DNA of 64,000 bases from Cytophagaceae bacterium (GTDB lineage: Bacteria; Bacteroidota; Bacteroidia; Cytophagales; Spirosomataceae). The stretch is from NCBI GenBank assembly GCA_947450365.1, contig CANFVE010000007.1, positions 31,836 to 95,835 on the forward strand, in the 5' to 3' direction. This document shows, one piece after another, positions 1 through 8,929 of this stretch. Each line of letters starts with the position of its first letter. Within the stretch, counting starts at the first letter, position 1. Both the position numbers and the translations under genes were made by a program. Below the pieces are notes generated by a model. That model had not been told where the DNA came from, made no database searches, and saw only the letters and a program-made list of their open reading frames with translations.

Positions 1-1
1 A

Positions 2-679
2 CAAGAGCTCATTCGGAATGTGATGCCGGTGGATCAGGTCCGGGTAATTCATTCCAATAAAGGGCAGAATACGCGGATTAATGCGATGCAGCAATTTAGA
101 GAGGGGAAAATCCGGGTTTTGGTTACTACCGATGTGGCGTCTCGAGGCATTGATATTCCGAAGGTTTCGCACGTGATAAATTTTGATGTGCCTTTAATTT
201 ATGAAGATTATGTTCATCGGATTGGTCGGACGGGCCGGGCGGAACAAGTAGGTGAATCTATTACGTTTATTACGTTGGCAGAGATGTACCATTGGCATAA
301 AATTGAGGAGATCATCCAACAAAAAATAGATCCACAGCCTTTGCCAGCAGGGGTTTTGATTGAAGAGACGCCGTTTTTTGAGCAGCAGGATATGTTGAGG
401 TCCGTGGACGAACAACGAAAACGCGAAGATCCGGATTTCAAAGGGGCCTTTCACGAGAAAAAATGGGTAATTAAAGCGCGCGCGAATGGCAATAAAGCAG
501 CGTTAAAAACGCTCGGAAAAAATGGAATTACGCGAAGTGGGGCCGTGGCCCAAGGGGTCAAAAAAGATCCTGCAAAAGCCGCGAAAAAAGCCGCGCCCAA
601 GGGCCCAGATCGAAATAATCGACCCGGGAAAAATGCAAAATATAGAGGGGGTGCTCCATCATCCAAAAAGAAACGATAG
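2..679 (+). CDS. DEAD-box RNA helicase, C-terminal part (5' end outside window)
   Basis: This is the C-terminal RecA-like domain of an ATP-dependent RNA helicase. The open frame runs in from the left edge, so the N-terminal domain with the DEAD motif is missing only because of the window boundary. Visible motifs are the motif IV region (IHSNKGQNTR), motif V (TTDVASRGIDIP) and motif VI (YVHRIGRTGRA). After the helicase core comes a short linker and then a lysine/arginine/alanine-rich basic tail (about the last 70 residues, ending SSKKKR), which in RhlE-type Bacteroidota helicases is an RNA-binding extension. Expected role: cytoplasmic RNA remodelling in ribosome assembly or mRNA decay. A small exported TPR protein starts 10 nt downstream. 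The family call is firm; the RhlE subfamily is inferred from the tail and is not certain. Confidence 0.93.
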   Translation, partial: QELIRNVMPVDQVRVIHSNKGQNTRINAMQQFREGKIRVLVTTDVASRGIDIPKVSHVINFDVPLIYEDYVHRIGRTGRAEQVGESITFITLAEMYHWHKIEEIIQQKIDPQPLPAGVLIEETPFFEQQDMLRSVDEQRKREDPDFKGAFHEKKWVIKARANGNKAALKTLGKNGITRSGAVAQGVKKDPAKAAKKAAPKGPDRNNRPGKNAKYRGGAPSSKKKR

Positions 680-689
680 ATTTGTGCTT

Positions 690-1361
690 ATGAAAAAATA
701 TGTGCTATTAACTTTATTTGTCAGCTTGGCTTTTGCAGGCCTTGCCCAAAAACCTGTAAAATACCAAGTTTTTTTTGGCGGGAAAACGCTTCCAGCGAAA
801 GATAAAGCTGAATTAACAACTTTTTTAGAAGGCTGTGATGCGAGTTTTCCAACTCGAAAAGAAGCCGCTACGTTTTTCGCCGAGCGTGCTTGGGAATTTG
901 TAGCGTCAGGAAAATTAGATACAGCGACCTATCGGTTTAATTTAGTCAATGCCTTGGATACTGCGAACATTGATGCGTATTGGGGTTTGGGGGTGATTTC
1001 GTTTCAGCGTCAGGATTTTCCGATTGCGAAACAATTGTTGACCAAAGGCCTCATCTCCGATCCGACGCAAGCACTCATGCGGGTGGATTACGCGATTGTA
1101 TTGTTAAGTTGTTATTTAAAAGGGATGGATTGCGGGACCTTGGCGGAAGCGGATGCGGAATTAGCACAGTCCTTGGCCGACGAGCCCAAGAACGCGAACG
1201 CCTGGATGAAGCGAAGTCAAGTGGCGTTTTATCAAGGAAATTATGAAAAGTCATGGGAATATTTCCATGCCTGTCGGTCCTTGGATATTTTGCAAATGGA
1301 TTTAAATTTCGGGAGTTTATTGGCCGAAAAAATGCCAGATCCCAAGGGAATCTTTAAATAA
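690..1361 (+). CDS. exported TPR-repeat protein
   Basis: A 223-residue protein with a clear signal peptide (MKKYVLLTLFVSLAFAGLAQ), which fixes the start at 690. The frame is open further upstream, but that extension lies inside the helicase gene and would bury the signal peptide. The mature part has helix-turn-helix repeats of tetratricopeptide type (for example AYWGLGVISFQRQDFPIAKQ and NAWMKRSQVAFYQGNYEKSW), so it is probably a periplasmic protein-interaction scaffold. There is no catalytic motif. Two cysteine pairs (SCYLKGMDCG region) could form disulfides. It is followed after 6 nt by the GH3-like gene. The specific function is unknown. Confidence 0.8.
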   Translation: MKKYVLLTLFVSLAFAGLAQKPVKYQVFFGGKTLPAKDKAELTTFLEGCDASFPTRKEAATFFAERAWEFVASGKLDTATYRFNLVNALDTANIDAYWGLGVISFQRQDFPIAKQLLTKGLISDPTQALMRVDYAIVLLSCYLKGMDCGTLAEADAELAQSLADEPKNANAWMKRSQVAFYQGNYEKSWEYFHACRSLDILQMDLNFGSLLAEKMPDPKGIFK

Positions 1362-1367
1362 ACGCGT

Positions 1368-2855
1368 ATGGGTATTCGTTCCTTTTTTGCCACACCCTTT
1401 GCAAAATACATCGTCAACAAACACCGGAAGGCGCAGCAAGAAGCCATCGAGCGACAGGAATTTTGGCTGACGAATAATTTAAAAAAGGCGGAGAAAACGA
1501 TATTTGGGCAGGCCTTTACCTTTCATAAAATTCGAAATTATTTAGAATTTAAATCGCTCGTGCCTATTTCAGAATACGAGGACCTAAGGCCTTATATCGA
1601 AGAAGCGGTTCATGGAAGTGCTGATATTTTATGGCCAGGGAAACCGGCTTATTTTGCCAAAACATCTGGCACGACCTCTGGGGCAAAATACATTCCTATT
1701 TCAAAAGAATCCATGCCCTTTCATATTCAGGGCGCCCGTGATGCCCTTTTGCATTATGTATTTCATAGCGGGAATGCGGCATTTTTAGATCAAAAATTGA
1801 TTTTCCTTTCGGGATCACCGGAATTGGAATCACCGAATGGAATTCCGACGGGCCGACTTTCCGGCATCGTCAATCACCATGTGCCCGGGTATTTGCGGAG
1901 CAATCAATTGCCCTCTTATGCCACAAATTGCATCGATGATTGGGAGGAAAAATTAGCGGCCATTGTCCAAGAAACGCATCAAGAACGCATGGGTTTGATA
2001 TCTGGGATTCCTCCTTGGGTTCAAATGTATTTTGATCGATTGGAGACCTTAACAGGTAAAAAAATCGGGGAATTATTTCCCGATTTCCAGGTTTTTGTGA
2101 CCGGTGGGGTGAATTTTGAGCCTTACCGACAAAAACTCATGGAGTCCATCGACCGCCCCATCGATGTCGTGGAAACCTATCCAGCTTCGGAAGGATTTAT
2201 TGCGTTTCAAGATTCGAGCGGGGAGGAAGGGCTTTTGTTGCTCGTCGACGGCGGTATTTTTTATGAATTTGTCCCTACTGACACGTATTTTTCGGCAGCA
2301 CCCAAACGCCTGTGTTTAGCGGAAGTGGAAATCGGAGTTAATTATGCTTTATTAATGACCACCAATGCCGGCTTGTGGGCCTATTCGATAGGTGATACGG
2401 TTAAATTTGTGTCATTGAACCCCTATCGAATCGTGGTGACGGGACGTATTAAACACTTTATTTCTGCTTTTGGGGAACATGTGATTGCGGAGGAAGTAGA
2501 ACGTGCGATGGGTGCGGCCTTAGACGCACACCCGGAAGCCCAGGTTGTCGAATTTACATTGGCGCCGCAGGTGAATCCTTCGGTGGGGGAATTGCCTTAT
2601 CACGAATGGTTGGTGGAATTTGATAAACAGCCGAAAGATTTGAATGCGTTTAAGCAGGCCTTAGACGATTCCATGCAAAAGCAAAACATGTATTACAAGG
2701 ATTTAATTGAGGGGAAGATCTTGCAACCCTTAGTTCTTAGGTCGCTGAAGAAAAATGCGTTTATTGAATATATGAAATCGCAAGGAAAATTAGGGGGACA
2801 AAATAAGGTACCTCGGTTGGCAAATGACCGTTCGATCGCAGATCAATTGGCCTAA
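1368..2855 (+). CDS. GH3 auxin-promoter family protein (acyl-adenylate-forming)
   Basis: A 495-residue cytoplasmic member of the GH3 branch of the ANL adenylating superfamily. The phosphate-binding loop is at residues about 99-107 (TSGTTSGAK). The second ATP motif is YPASEGFIAFQ and the third TTNAGLWAYSIGDTVKF, matching plant GH3 acyl-acid-amido synthetases, which join amino acids to carboxylic acids through an acyl-AMP. Bacteroidota commonly carry one such gene; the bacterial substrate is not established. Length fits the bacterial family (about 500 residues). It lies 6 nt after the TPR gene, so co-transcription is likely, and is immediately followed by a convergent acyltransferase gene with no space for a terminator. 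Confidence 0.9.
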   Translation: MGIRSFFATPFAKYIVNKHRKAQQEAIERQEFWLTNNLKKAEKTIFGQAFTFHKIRNYLEFKSLVPISEYEDLRPYIEEAVHGSADILWPGKPAYFAKTSGTTSGAKYIPISKESMPFHIQGARDALLHYVFHSGNAAFLDQKLIFLSGSPELESPNGIPTGRLSGIVNHHVPGYLRSNQLPSYATNCIDDWEEKLAAIVQETHQERMGLISGIPPWVQMYFDRLETLTGKKIGELFPDFQVFVTGGVNFEPYRQKLMESIDRPIDVVETYPASEGFIAFQDSSGEEGLLLLVDGGIFYEFVPTDTYFSAAPKRLCLAEVEIGVNYALLMTTNAGLWAYSIGDTVKFVSLNPYRIVVTGRIKHFISAFGEHVIAEEVERAMGAALDAHPEAQVVEFTLAPQVNPSVGELPYHEWLVEFDKQPKDLNAFKQALDDSMQKQNMYYKDLIEGKILQPLVLRSLKKNAFIEYMKSQGKLGGQNKVPRLANDRSIADQLA

Positions 2856-3728
2856 TTACTTCAAACTCAATCGTGCGGAAATGGGCAGCCATACAAGGAC
2901 AAGCCCAATCACCGGGGCCGGAAGATTAAAATAAGCCATTAAGCCGCCTAATAGAATTAAATAAATCGGATAGGTAAATAATAGCACCGCGAAAAGGACG
3001 GAATCATAAAACACGCTGCCTTTCGTTTTTTGGTGTACAAATTGCCGAATAGGCCAATAAAATGGCCAGTGAACCGCATACGAAATCCCTTTAAAAATGC
3101 GTGTTTTTTCTGTGGGAACTTCCAGGATTCGCCTCATGTGAGACATAATGCGGTCATTAAAGGCGACAAAATCTTTGGGACTACTGATGGCTTGGGTTTG
3201 TTCCAATTCGGCGATGTGCAAGATGACTTTTTTGCCAAAAAGGGCGAAGTCATTATAGCCAATTCCGATGACATGTAGCGTAGGAAATACCCCTAGCGCC
3301 TGCGTTTGTGCTAAAATGCGGGCAGCACCTTTTTTAAAGGGTTGGATTTCATGGGTATGTAAGCAGATGCCCTCAATGAAAATTAGCACGGCGCCCCCTT
3401 GGGAGAGGATATTTACGGATTCTTGAAAGGTATCTTGGTTTCGATGCAAATGTTGTTTTCCTTCCCTGGCTCGAAAGATGGGAATCATCCCGATGGAGCG
3501 CAATAAAAAGCCAAATATGGGATGTTCAAAAACATCTCCTCGGGCTAAAAAATGTATTTTTCGCTGATAAGTGGCTCCGATAATGACGGCATCCAAAAAG
3601 GAGTTCGGGTGGTTTGCGAGCAACAAAACCGGCCCCTTGGGATTCAAAAACCATTTTTCGTGTATTATGATCTGCGGGCAAAAGATGCGCAGGGCTAAAC
3701 GAACCACGATTTTTAATAGGTAAACCAA
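2856..3728 (-). CDS. 1-acyl-glycerol-phosphate acyltransferase-like protein (PlsC superfamily)
   Basis: A 290-residue membrane-associated acyltransferase. The PlsC/LPLAT block 1 appears as ANHPNSFLDA (the His and Asp of the catalytic motif, with one extra residue as is common in Bacteroidota members), block 2 as GMIPIFRARE, and block 3 as FIEGICLH. Two hydrophobic helices lie near the C-terminus (FAVLLFTYPIYLILLGGLM and APVIGLVLVWLP). It probably transfers fatty acyl groups to a lysophospholipid or an aminolipid precursor. The first usable start codon is TTG at 3728; the only upstream ATG is followed at once by a stop. The gene follows the pentapeptide gene by 38 nt on the same strand and its stop abuts that of the GH3 gene. 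The exact acceptor is unknown. Confidence 0.85.
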   Translation of the reverse strand: MVYLLKIVVRLALRIFCPQIIIHEKWFLNPKGPVLLLANHPNSFLDAVIIGATYQRKIHFLARGDVFEHPIFGFLLRSIGMIPIFRAREGKQHLHRNQDTFQESVNILSQGGAVLIFIEGICLHTHEIQPFKKGAARILAQTQALGVFPTLHVIGIGYNDFALFGKKVILHIAELEQTQAISSPKDFVAFNDRIMSHMRRILEVPTEKTRIFKGISYAVHWPFYWPIRQFVHQKTKGSVFYDSVLFAVLLFTYPIYLILLGGLMAYFNLPAPVIGLVLVWLPISARLSLK

Positions 3729-3766
3729 AGGGCTAAAATTTTTTAAAGCTACATTTTTTTTCTTTG

Positions 3767-4333
3767 CTAGGCTTCGTCGATCAGAATATCCAAATGAGAA
3801 ATGAGCCCGTGTATATTATTGCTGGCAAATTTTGCCTTTTTCATGCGGTTGATCGAAGGATTTATCTGGAACGATTCCGCTAGCCGAAAATCTGCTTTTT
3901 CTAAAATGCTTTGATCAAAAATGGCACCTTGTAAATCGCAATGGTCGAATATCGCTAAGGTAAAATCGGCTTCTGAAAAATCTACTTCTCGGAGATAGCA
4001 GTGGCTAAATCGAGTTCCTTTGGTCTTGATTTTATAAAAAGAGGACAGGTTTAATTGGCAGGCCTCAAAAGAGACTTCAAATAAAAAGGGATTGCAGTAT
4101 TCAAAGTGCAAGCCTTGTAATTTGCAGTTTTTGAAATGGACTTTTTGGAAAGAGGTATTTTTAAGCGTAGCCAAGCTTAGGTTCGAATCTTCAAACACAC
4201 AATCCACAAACTTAAATCCGGTTAAATCTTGGCTTTCTAGTTCCGCTTTTTGAAATACGCAATCCTCATATTCGCCCGATTGGAGGCTTTGGGGCTTTGA
4301 AAAAGATTCGCCAACGAAATATGTTTTTTCCAT
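3767..4333 (-). CDS. pentapeptide repeat protein (Qnr/MfpA-like fold)
   Basis: A 188-residue protein built almost wholly of pentapeptide repeats with a central Phe/Leu every five residues (SNLSLATLKNTSFQKVHF, EVDFSEADFTLAIFDHCDLQ). Such chains fold as a right-handed square beta-helix. Several Bacteroidota homologues are annotated as fluoroquinolone-resistance-like because Qnr proteins share the fold and the C-terminal non-repeat helix region (here INPSINRMKKAKF...ISHLDI). Resistance activity cannot be inferred from the fold alone. ATG at 4333 is chosen over an in-frame TTG one codon upstream. An exact TAnnTTTG promoter element lies 31 nt upstream on the minus strand. Probably co-transcribed with the acyltransferase. 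Confidence 0.85.
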   Translation of the reverse strand: MEKTYFVGESFSKPQSLQSGEYEDCVFQKAELESQDLTGFKFVDCVFEDSNLSLATLKNTSFQKVHFKNCKLQGLHFEYCNPFLFEVSFEACQLNLSSFYKIKTKGTRFSHCYLREVDFSEADFTLAIFDHCDLQGAIFDQSILEKADFRLAESFQINPSINRMKKAKFASNNIHGLISHLDILIDEA

Positions 4334-4363
4334 CAATCTTCTAAAATTTTTCAGTAAATTTCA

Positions 4364-4371
4364 CAAATATA
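4364..4371 (-). promoter_or_regulatory. Bacteroidota -7 promoter element for the pentapeptide/acyltransferase pair
   Basis: On the minus strand this reads TATATTTG, an exact match to the Bacteroidota sigma consensus TAnnTTTG, and it lies 31 nt before the ATG of the pentapeptide gene in the correct orientation. The same octamer in the same orientation relative to its gene is found at 10494-10501. A -33 TTTG could not be assigned with confidence. Confidence 0.5.
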
Positions 4372-4384
4372 AACCTATTCTAGC

Positions 4385-5233
4385 ATGAAACTAAAGTCAC
4401 AATTACTTCTTTTGCTTGCCCTTTTTGTCTCCTTTGGGGCTATTTCGCAAAAATTGTTTACCTATCCATTGGGCGTTCAGGCCTATACGTTTCGGAAACA
4501 TTTTCCTGTCAATGCTGAAAAAACACTCGATATCATCAAGGATATGGGCATTACGGAATTGGAAGGGGGAGGTGCGAAGGGAATGACCTTAGAAGAATTT
4601 AAAAAGCAATGTGATGTGCGTGGTATTTCGATACCTTCGACGGGGGCTGATTTTCAGGAATTAGCCAAAGATCCATTGGAAGTCGTTCGGAAGGCGAAGA
4701 TTTTAGGTTCTACCTTTGTGATGTGTGCTTGGATTCCGCATAAGCGCGGGGAGTTTTCGTTAGATAATGCAAAAAATGCGGTGGAGGTTTTTAATAAGGC
4801 GGGTCAGGTGTTAAAAGAAAACGGAATTACGCTTTGTTACCATGACCACGGATTCGAATTTCAGCCTTTTGGTGACGGGACCTTGTTGGACTACATGATT
4901 CAAAATACAAATCCGGCCTATGTGTCATTTGAGATGGATGTTTTATGGACGATGCATGGGGGTGGCGCGGAGATGCCGATGAAGCTGTTGAAAAAATACC
5001 CAGGTCGTTGGAAATTAATGCACGTCAAAGACCTTAAGAAAGGGGTAAAAGGAGATTTGACTGGTGGGACTCCTGCGGAAAATGATGTGCCGGTGGGACA
5101 GGGACAGGGCAATTGGAAACAGATTATTAAATTAGGCAAAAAAGCGGGCGTGGAACATTGCTTTATCGAAGATGAAAGCGAGCATGAATTGGAGAATGTG
5201 CCGATCAGTTTGGCTTATTTGAAAAGTTTATAA
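4385..5233 (+). CDS. exported sugar phosphate isomerase/epimerase-like TIM-barrel protein
   Basis: A 282-residue protein of the xylose isomerase-like TIM-barrel family (AP_endonuc_2 fold) with an N-terminal signal peptide (LLLLLALFVSFGAISQ), so it is periplasmic. Barrel metal ligands are recognisable: Glu in ITELEGGG, His in CYHDHGFEF, Glu/Asp in SFEMDVLW, His in LMHVKDLK and Glu in FIEDESEH. Members act as isomerases, epimerases or 3-keto-sugar processing enzymes; exported ones in Bacteroidota are frequent and mostly uncharacterised. The start is set by the signal peptide. The leader carries AAACCTATT 6 nt before the ATG, an element shared with other starts in this window. The stop overlaps the convergent exchanger gene by 6 nt. 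Confidence 0.85.
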   Translation: MKLKSQLLLLLALFVSFGAISQKLFTYPLGVQAYTFRKHFPVNAEKTLDIIKDMGITELEGGGAKGMTLEEFKKQCDVRGISIPSTGADFQELAKDPLEVVRKAKILGSTFVMCAWIPHKRGEFSLDNAKNAVEVFNKAGQVLKENGITLCYHDHGFEFQPFGDGTLLDYMIQNTNPAYVSFEMDVLWTMHGGGAEMPMKLLKKYPGRWKLMHVKDLKKGVKGDLTGGTPAENDVPVGQGQGNWKQIIKLGKKAGVEHCFIEDESEHELENVPISLAYLKSL

Positions 5234-6265
5234 AATAAACCCTAATCCAAGGAGCCCGAGAATGTAGACAATGAGGACGATGAATGAATCGATGCCCATT
5301 CGTAGGATTTGTTTTTTGGAATGCAAAACCATCCCGATGATGTAAATGCCTGTCAGGAATATGCCTAGGGCGGTTAAATAGGCGTCTGTCGGGTTTAAAT
5401 TGGGGATAATGGCATCTCCTCCGATGAGCGAAGCAAATAAAAATAGGACCGGAAGAAAGGCGTTGCCGCCGAAAATATCGGAGACGGCCATGTTGTAATT
5501 GCGCAATTTTGCCGATGCGATTCCCGTCGAAATTTCAGGCAAGGCCGTACACAGCGCGAGCAACGTTCCCCCAAACAATGCCCCACTCATATCAAAACGG
5601 GAAATCATTGTTTCTCCCGCGACCTCAAGCACATATCCAGCAAATAAAGTTACAATCGCCCCAATGATGAGCGTCCAAATCGCCAGAGAGGGGCCTCCTC
5701 TCAGGGGCGCCTTGGGATGTCTCATTTCTTCCAATTTTTGTGCTTGTTTTTTTTCGTCACTGGCACTTCGCGTTCGTTTGGCCACCACAAAAATGGAACC
5801 TAACCAAATGAATAAAATCAGCCATTCAAAGGGCGTGGTTCGGAAAAAAATGAAGGAACTGGGAAATTCTTTGGCCATCAAAACCAAGGTCAAAATGAGA
5901 ATCAGCGCCACGCCTTCTAATACCAAAATACTCGAATGGCCTTTATGCGTTAATGGGGCGGATCGGCCTACCCCGAAGACATCAATGAGGACCAATACCA
6001 CTGTTTGAATGGCCACACCCCCCAATAAATTACTGACGGCGAGGTCATAGGCATGGTGCTTCGCGGCCATGAACGTGATGGCGATTTCGGGGAGATTGGT
6101 AACAATGGCTAAAAAAACCATGCCGCCAAAAGCCTCTCCTAAGTCAAAGTGAATGGTAATCACGTCGATCGCCTTGGTTAATCGAATTCCTGCGACCCAA
6201 ATCGCTGCGGTAGCTGCGGCGAAAAGGAGGAAAAGAAAAGGGTTAGCGATCGACGAGAAATCCAT
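5228..6265 (-). CDS. sodium/calcium exchanger family protein (CaCA)
   Basis: A 345-residue inner-membrane cation antiporter with about ten hydrophobic segments. The two inverted alpha-repeats that define the CaCA superfamily are visible: repeat 1 contains FGGMVFLAIVTNLPEIAI and repeat 2 FGGTLLALCTALPEISTG, each with the conserved Pro-Glu of the ion-binding site. A cytoplasmic, charged loop (KRTRSASDEKKQAQKLEEMR) separates the halves. It probably exchanges Na+ or H+ for Ca2+ or another divalent cation. The ATG overlaps the stop of the upstream porin gene by one base (TAATG), which implies translational coupling, so the porin and exchanger may work on the same ion. The 3' end overlaps the isomerase gene. 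Confidence 0.88.
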   Translation of the reverse strand: MDFSSIANPFLFLLFAAATAAIWVAGIRLTKAIDVITIHFDLGEAFGGMVFLAIVTNLPEIAITFMAAKHHAYDLAVSNLLGGVAIQTVVLVLIDVFGVGRSAPLTHKGHSSILVLEGVALILILTLVLMAKEFPSSFIFFRTTPFEWLILFIWLGSIFVVAKRTRSASDEKKQAQKLEEMRHPKAPLRGGPSLAIWTLIIGAIVTLFAGYVLEVAGETMISRFDMSGALFGGTLLALCTALPEISTGIASAKLRNYNMAVSDIFGGNAFLPVLFLFASLIGGDAIIPNLNPTDAYLTALGIFLTGIYIIGMVLHSKKQILRMGIDSFIVLIVYILGLLGLGFIL

Positions 6266-7593
6266 TAAATGAACAATTGAAATTGTAAGGTAAGCGAATT
6301 TAATCGATTTCCAGATACAATTTCCCCTTGTTTTACCTCATAAGTTGGCCGGTTTTGAAGATCCAAACTCAGTTTGGCTTTGTTGCCCTGTAAATAATAA
6401 TTCAGGCCAAAATTATAAGTTGCCGTACTCGAATTCCCCAATCGATCGTATTTCGCGAGGGTTGCGGCCGCATATGGCATGAAGCGAGCCGCATTCAAAT
6501 AGCCGATTTGCGCATAAACTACGTGGCCTGTACCGAACATCGGATAGGCATTTCCATAGGTCGGGCCTTGACCGGTAATCGAATTGGCGGCGGTCAAGTT
6601 TGTTCCATTGGCCGGATTCATAATGCCATTGTAGCGCAGGTAATTTTGGCCGTAATTGGTATTAAAATATCCCAAATAGGCGGAAATCGCCGTATGCTTT
6701 GCCGCATTGATGGGCATATCTACAAAACTTTCAACGGCAAAATGCTTCATGTCCTGGTAAGTCGTATCCCCTTGAATTCCTTTGGCCCACATGGCATTTG
6801 CTTGATAAATTCCACCAACGGCGATGTTTACGATTTTCTTGCTTCCCAAATAACTACCTGTCATATAGGGTGTCGTATGGTTTTCGTGATCAAAAAACTG
6901 ATAAATCAAATAACCTTGTTGCTGGAGCGAATGCCCCTTTTGTGCAAAATTGGCTACGGAGGCTAAAGCAGGGGGTGTTTGTCCGTTAGATGTAATTGGG
7001 AATGGGTCACTAAGGATTAGTCGGTAGTCGAAATGCCCGATTTGCCCTCGTGCATAAATGCTTAATTTTCGGGAAAATTGGTCAGTTTGATCCACGGTTG
7101 TTTGAGCAAAAACGGGGACATCGAGGGTGGTGATGGTCCCGATGCTTGGTTGGGAAAACCGCGAAAGGCCTGAAATAATGCTTAAGCCACCGCCTATTTT
7201 TAATTGGTTTGCGCTTGACACTCGGTATTCGCCGAGGGCGTCATGAAAAAAGGGTGCGATTTTCCGATTGGAGGTGGAATTGTATTGGGCATTGAAATTA
7301 TTTTGTCCAAACTGAAAGTAGATAAAGGCCCGATCGGTGATTTGTCCCATCATTTGCATGCGGGTTCTGCGCAGACCGATGTCGAAGGATTGATTTTCGG
7401 AGACCCCTTCGACGAGCGTTCCGGGATTATTTTCGTTGCCCCGCACCCAAACCTGATTTAAAAAAGTGATTTGGAAATAGCGCGATCCGCTTTCGTTGAG
7501 TTTTAATTTTAGTAATTCGGTATCGGGCGTTTTTTGAGCAAAAGCAGTAAAAACACATAAGGTGAAAATACCAAGAAGTGTGAAATTTTTCAT
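6265..7593 (-). CDS. outer-membrane porin-like beta-barrel protein
   Basis: A 442-residue protein with a signal peptide (LLGIFTLCVFTAFAQ) followed by alternating amphipathic strands (FIYFQFGQNNFNAQYN, HFDYRLILSD, AAATLAKYDRLG) and a C-terminal strand ending LQFQLFI, the usual end of an outer-membrane barrel. It resembles the phosphate-selective porin O/P type common in Bacteroidota, but the solute is unknown. It is the first gene of a coupled pair with the CaCA exchanger. A possible -7-like element with one extra spacer base lies at 7633-7641 (TATTTTTTG on the minus strand). Confidence 0.82.
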   Translation of the reverse strand: MKNFTLLGIFTLCVFTAFAQKTPDTELLKLKLNESGSRYFQITFLNQVWVRGNENNPGTLVEGVSENQSFDIGLRRTRMQMMGQITDRAFIYFQFGQNNFNAQYNSTSNRKIAPFFHDALGEYRVSSANQLKIGGGLSIISGLSRFSQPSIGTITTLDVPVFAQTTVDQTDQFSRKLSIYARGQIGHFDYRLILSDPFPITSNGQTPPALASVANFAQKGHSLQQQGYLIYQFFDHENHTTPYMTGSYLGSKKIVNIAVGGIYQANAMWAKGIQGDTTYQDMKHFAVESFVDMPINAAKHTAISAYLGYFNTNYGQNYLRYNGIMNPANGTNLTAANSITGQGPTYGNAYPMFGTGHVVYAQIGYLNAARFMPYAAATLAKYDRLGNSSTATYNFGLNYYLQGNKAKLSLDLQNRPTYEVKQGEIVSGNRLNSLTLQFQLFI

Positions 7594-7658
7594 AAGAATG
7601 TTGGGTTATTAGGCGCATTGCCTATGGAAGTACAAAAAATAAGCGAAGGGATTTCGGC

Positions 7659-8012
7659 TTAAATTCGGTAATTACAGAATCGCTTATAGCGCGATGGGCC
7701 AACAATATTCGTTGAAACTGATCTTTTCGAAGCCTCATGTTGCTTGAAAAAATAACCGATTTTTTGTGAATGTCGAGTACGATTCGGTGTCCAAGGGGAG
7801 TCTTGATTTTCGTCATCTACATCTTCTTGAAATTCCCAAACAAGGAGGCTTGGATCATCCCTTAGTTGATGTGTTTTTTGCGTACGAACATGCGAAATCG
7901 TTTTTTCTAGCGATGCGCCATGGGCAACGTTCCCATCTGGCAAAGGAGATAAAGCCCAAAGGAAAATAAAAAAAATATGTAGAATGGCGGACATGGCGGT
8001 ACAAATGTGCAT
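7659..8012 (-). CDS. possible small exported or membrane protein of unknown function
   Basis: An open frame of 117 residues in the otherwise empty 7594-8074 interval between the divergent porin and BASS genes. It begins with a hydrophobic segment (SAILHIFFIFLWALSPLPDG) that could be a signal peptide or anchor, followed by a polar region rich in charged residues with DVDDENQDSP and a basic C-terminus (SRYKRFCNYRI). I do not recognise the family. In its favour: it fills the gap, has a plausible signal sequence and an ATG. Against it: no repeat, motif or promoter match that proves coding. The remaining sequence of the interval shows only short A/T tracts. Confidence 0.4.
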   Translation of the reverse strand: MHICTAMSAILHIFFIFLWALSPLPDGNVAHGASLEKTISHVRTQKTHQLRDDPSLLVWEFQEDVDDENQDSPWTPNRTRHSQKIGYFFKQHEASKRSVSTNIVGPSRYKRFCNYRI

Positions 8013-8074
8013 GAAGATTTTTTAATACCGGGCTTTTCGGTTCTTTTTTTTATCTTGGAGCACGAAATTTTCCT

Positions 8075-8929
8075 ATGCAAGCCAACTTTTTTTCCGTCAT
8101 ACTCATGCCACTCGCCCTTTCTGTCATTATGACGGGCCTCGGCTTATCGTTGACGATTGGAGATTTTAAGCGAATTTTTCTATTTCCAAAGGCCATGTTG
8201 GTGGGACTGGTTTGTCAAATGCTTCTGTTGCCTATCGTTTGTTTTTACATTGCCAAAGGAATGAACCTTCCCCCTGAAATGGCGGTAGGGCTTATGTTAT
8301 TGGCTGCCGCACCAGGTGGGCCTTCGGCCAATTTATATAGTCATATGGCCAAGGGTGACGTCGCCTTGAATGTTTCCCTAACGGCCTTGAATAGTTTATT
8401 TTCTGTTTTATCAATTGCCTTTTGGGTGAATTTTTCCATGGTCCAATTTTTGGCGGTGGATACCTATGTGCCCATGCAATTTGGGAAAGTGCTGGAAGTC
8501 TGTTACATCGTTATCTTGCCAGTGGGCGCCGGAATGATCGTTCGAGCGTATTTTCCGCAAATTTCATCCCGCTTAGAAAAGCCATTTAAAATGGCCTCAG
8601 GCCTATTTTTAGCAGCCATTATTTTGCTTGCCGGCTGGAAGGAACGTTCCCATTTATGGCAGGATGCCGAAATTGTGGGATTCGCTGCCCTTTTGTTTAA
8701 TGTTGCTTGTTTAAGTTTGGGTTATTTTATTCCGCGAATGTTTCACTTGTCGAAAAAACAAGCCATTGCGATTGGGATGGAAATCGGGATACACAATGGT
8801 TCCTTGGCGATTTATTTAGCGCTAAATGTGATAGGAAACGCCACGATGACAATTCCTGCCGTGGTCTATAGCATTATTATGTTTCTGACGGCGGCGCTGT
8901 TTGGCTATTTGGTGAATCTTCGACCGTAG
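8075..8929 (+). CDS. bile acid:sodium symporter family transporter (BASS)
   Basis: A 284-residue inner-membrane protein with about nine to ten transmembrane helices. The BASS signature is clear: early [12 protein letters not shown] and the conserved crossover region [20 protein letters not shown], followed by a second half with [18 protein letters not shown]. Members take up organic anions (bile acids, pantothenate, pyruvate, 2-keto acids) with Na+. The substrate is not predictable here. A near-consensus -7 element (TATCTTGG, one mismatch to TAnnTTTG) lies at 8051-8058. The 3' end overlaps the minus-strand VF530 gene by 53 nt, an unusually long convergent overlap for this window. Confidence 0.9.
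   Translation: MQANFFSVILMPLALSVIMTGLGLSLTIGDFKRIFLFPKAMLVGLVCQMLLLPIVCFYIAKGMNLPPEMAVGLMLLAAAPGGPSANLYSHMAKGDVALNVSLTALNSLFSVLSIAFWVNFSMVQFLAVDTYVPMQFGKVLEVCYIVILPVGAGMIVRAYFPQISSRLEKPFKMASGLFLAAIILLAGWKERSHLWQDAEIVGFAALLFNVACLSLGYFIPRMFHLSKKQAIAIGMEIGIHNGSLAIYLALNVIGNATMTIPAVVYSIIMFLTAALFGYLVNLRP

Noticed and set aside
522..689. N-terminal extension of the TPR protein
   Set aside because: It lies in the helicase gene and would place the signal peptide inside the protein.
3767..4333. Fluoroquinolone resistance (qnr) gene
   Set aside because: Pentapeptide repeats alone do not show gyrase protection; similarity is fold-level.
5499..6008. 169-residue frame opposite the cation exchanger
   Set aside because: Antisense shadow of a well-supported gene; no motif.
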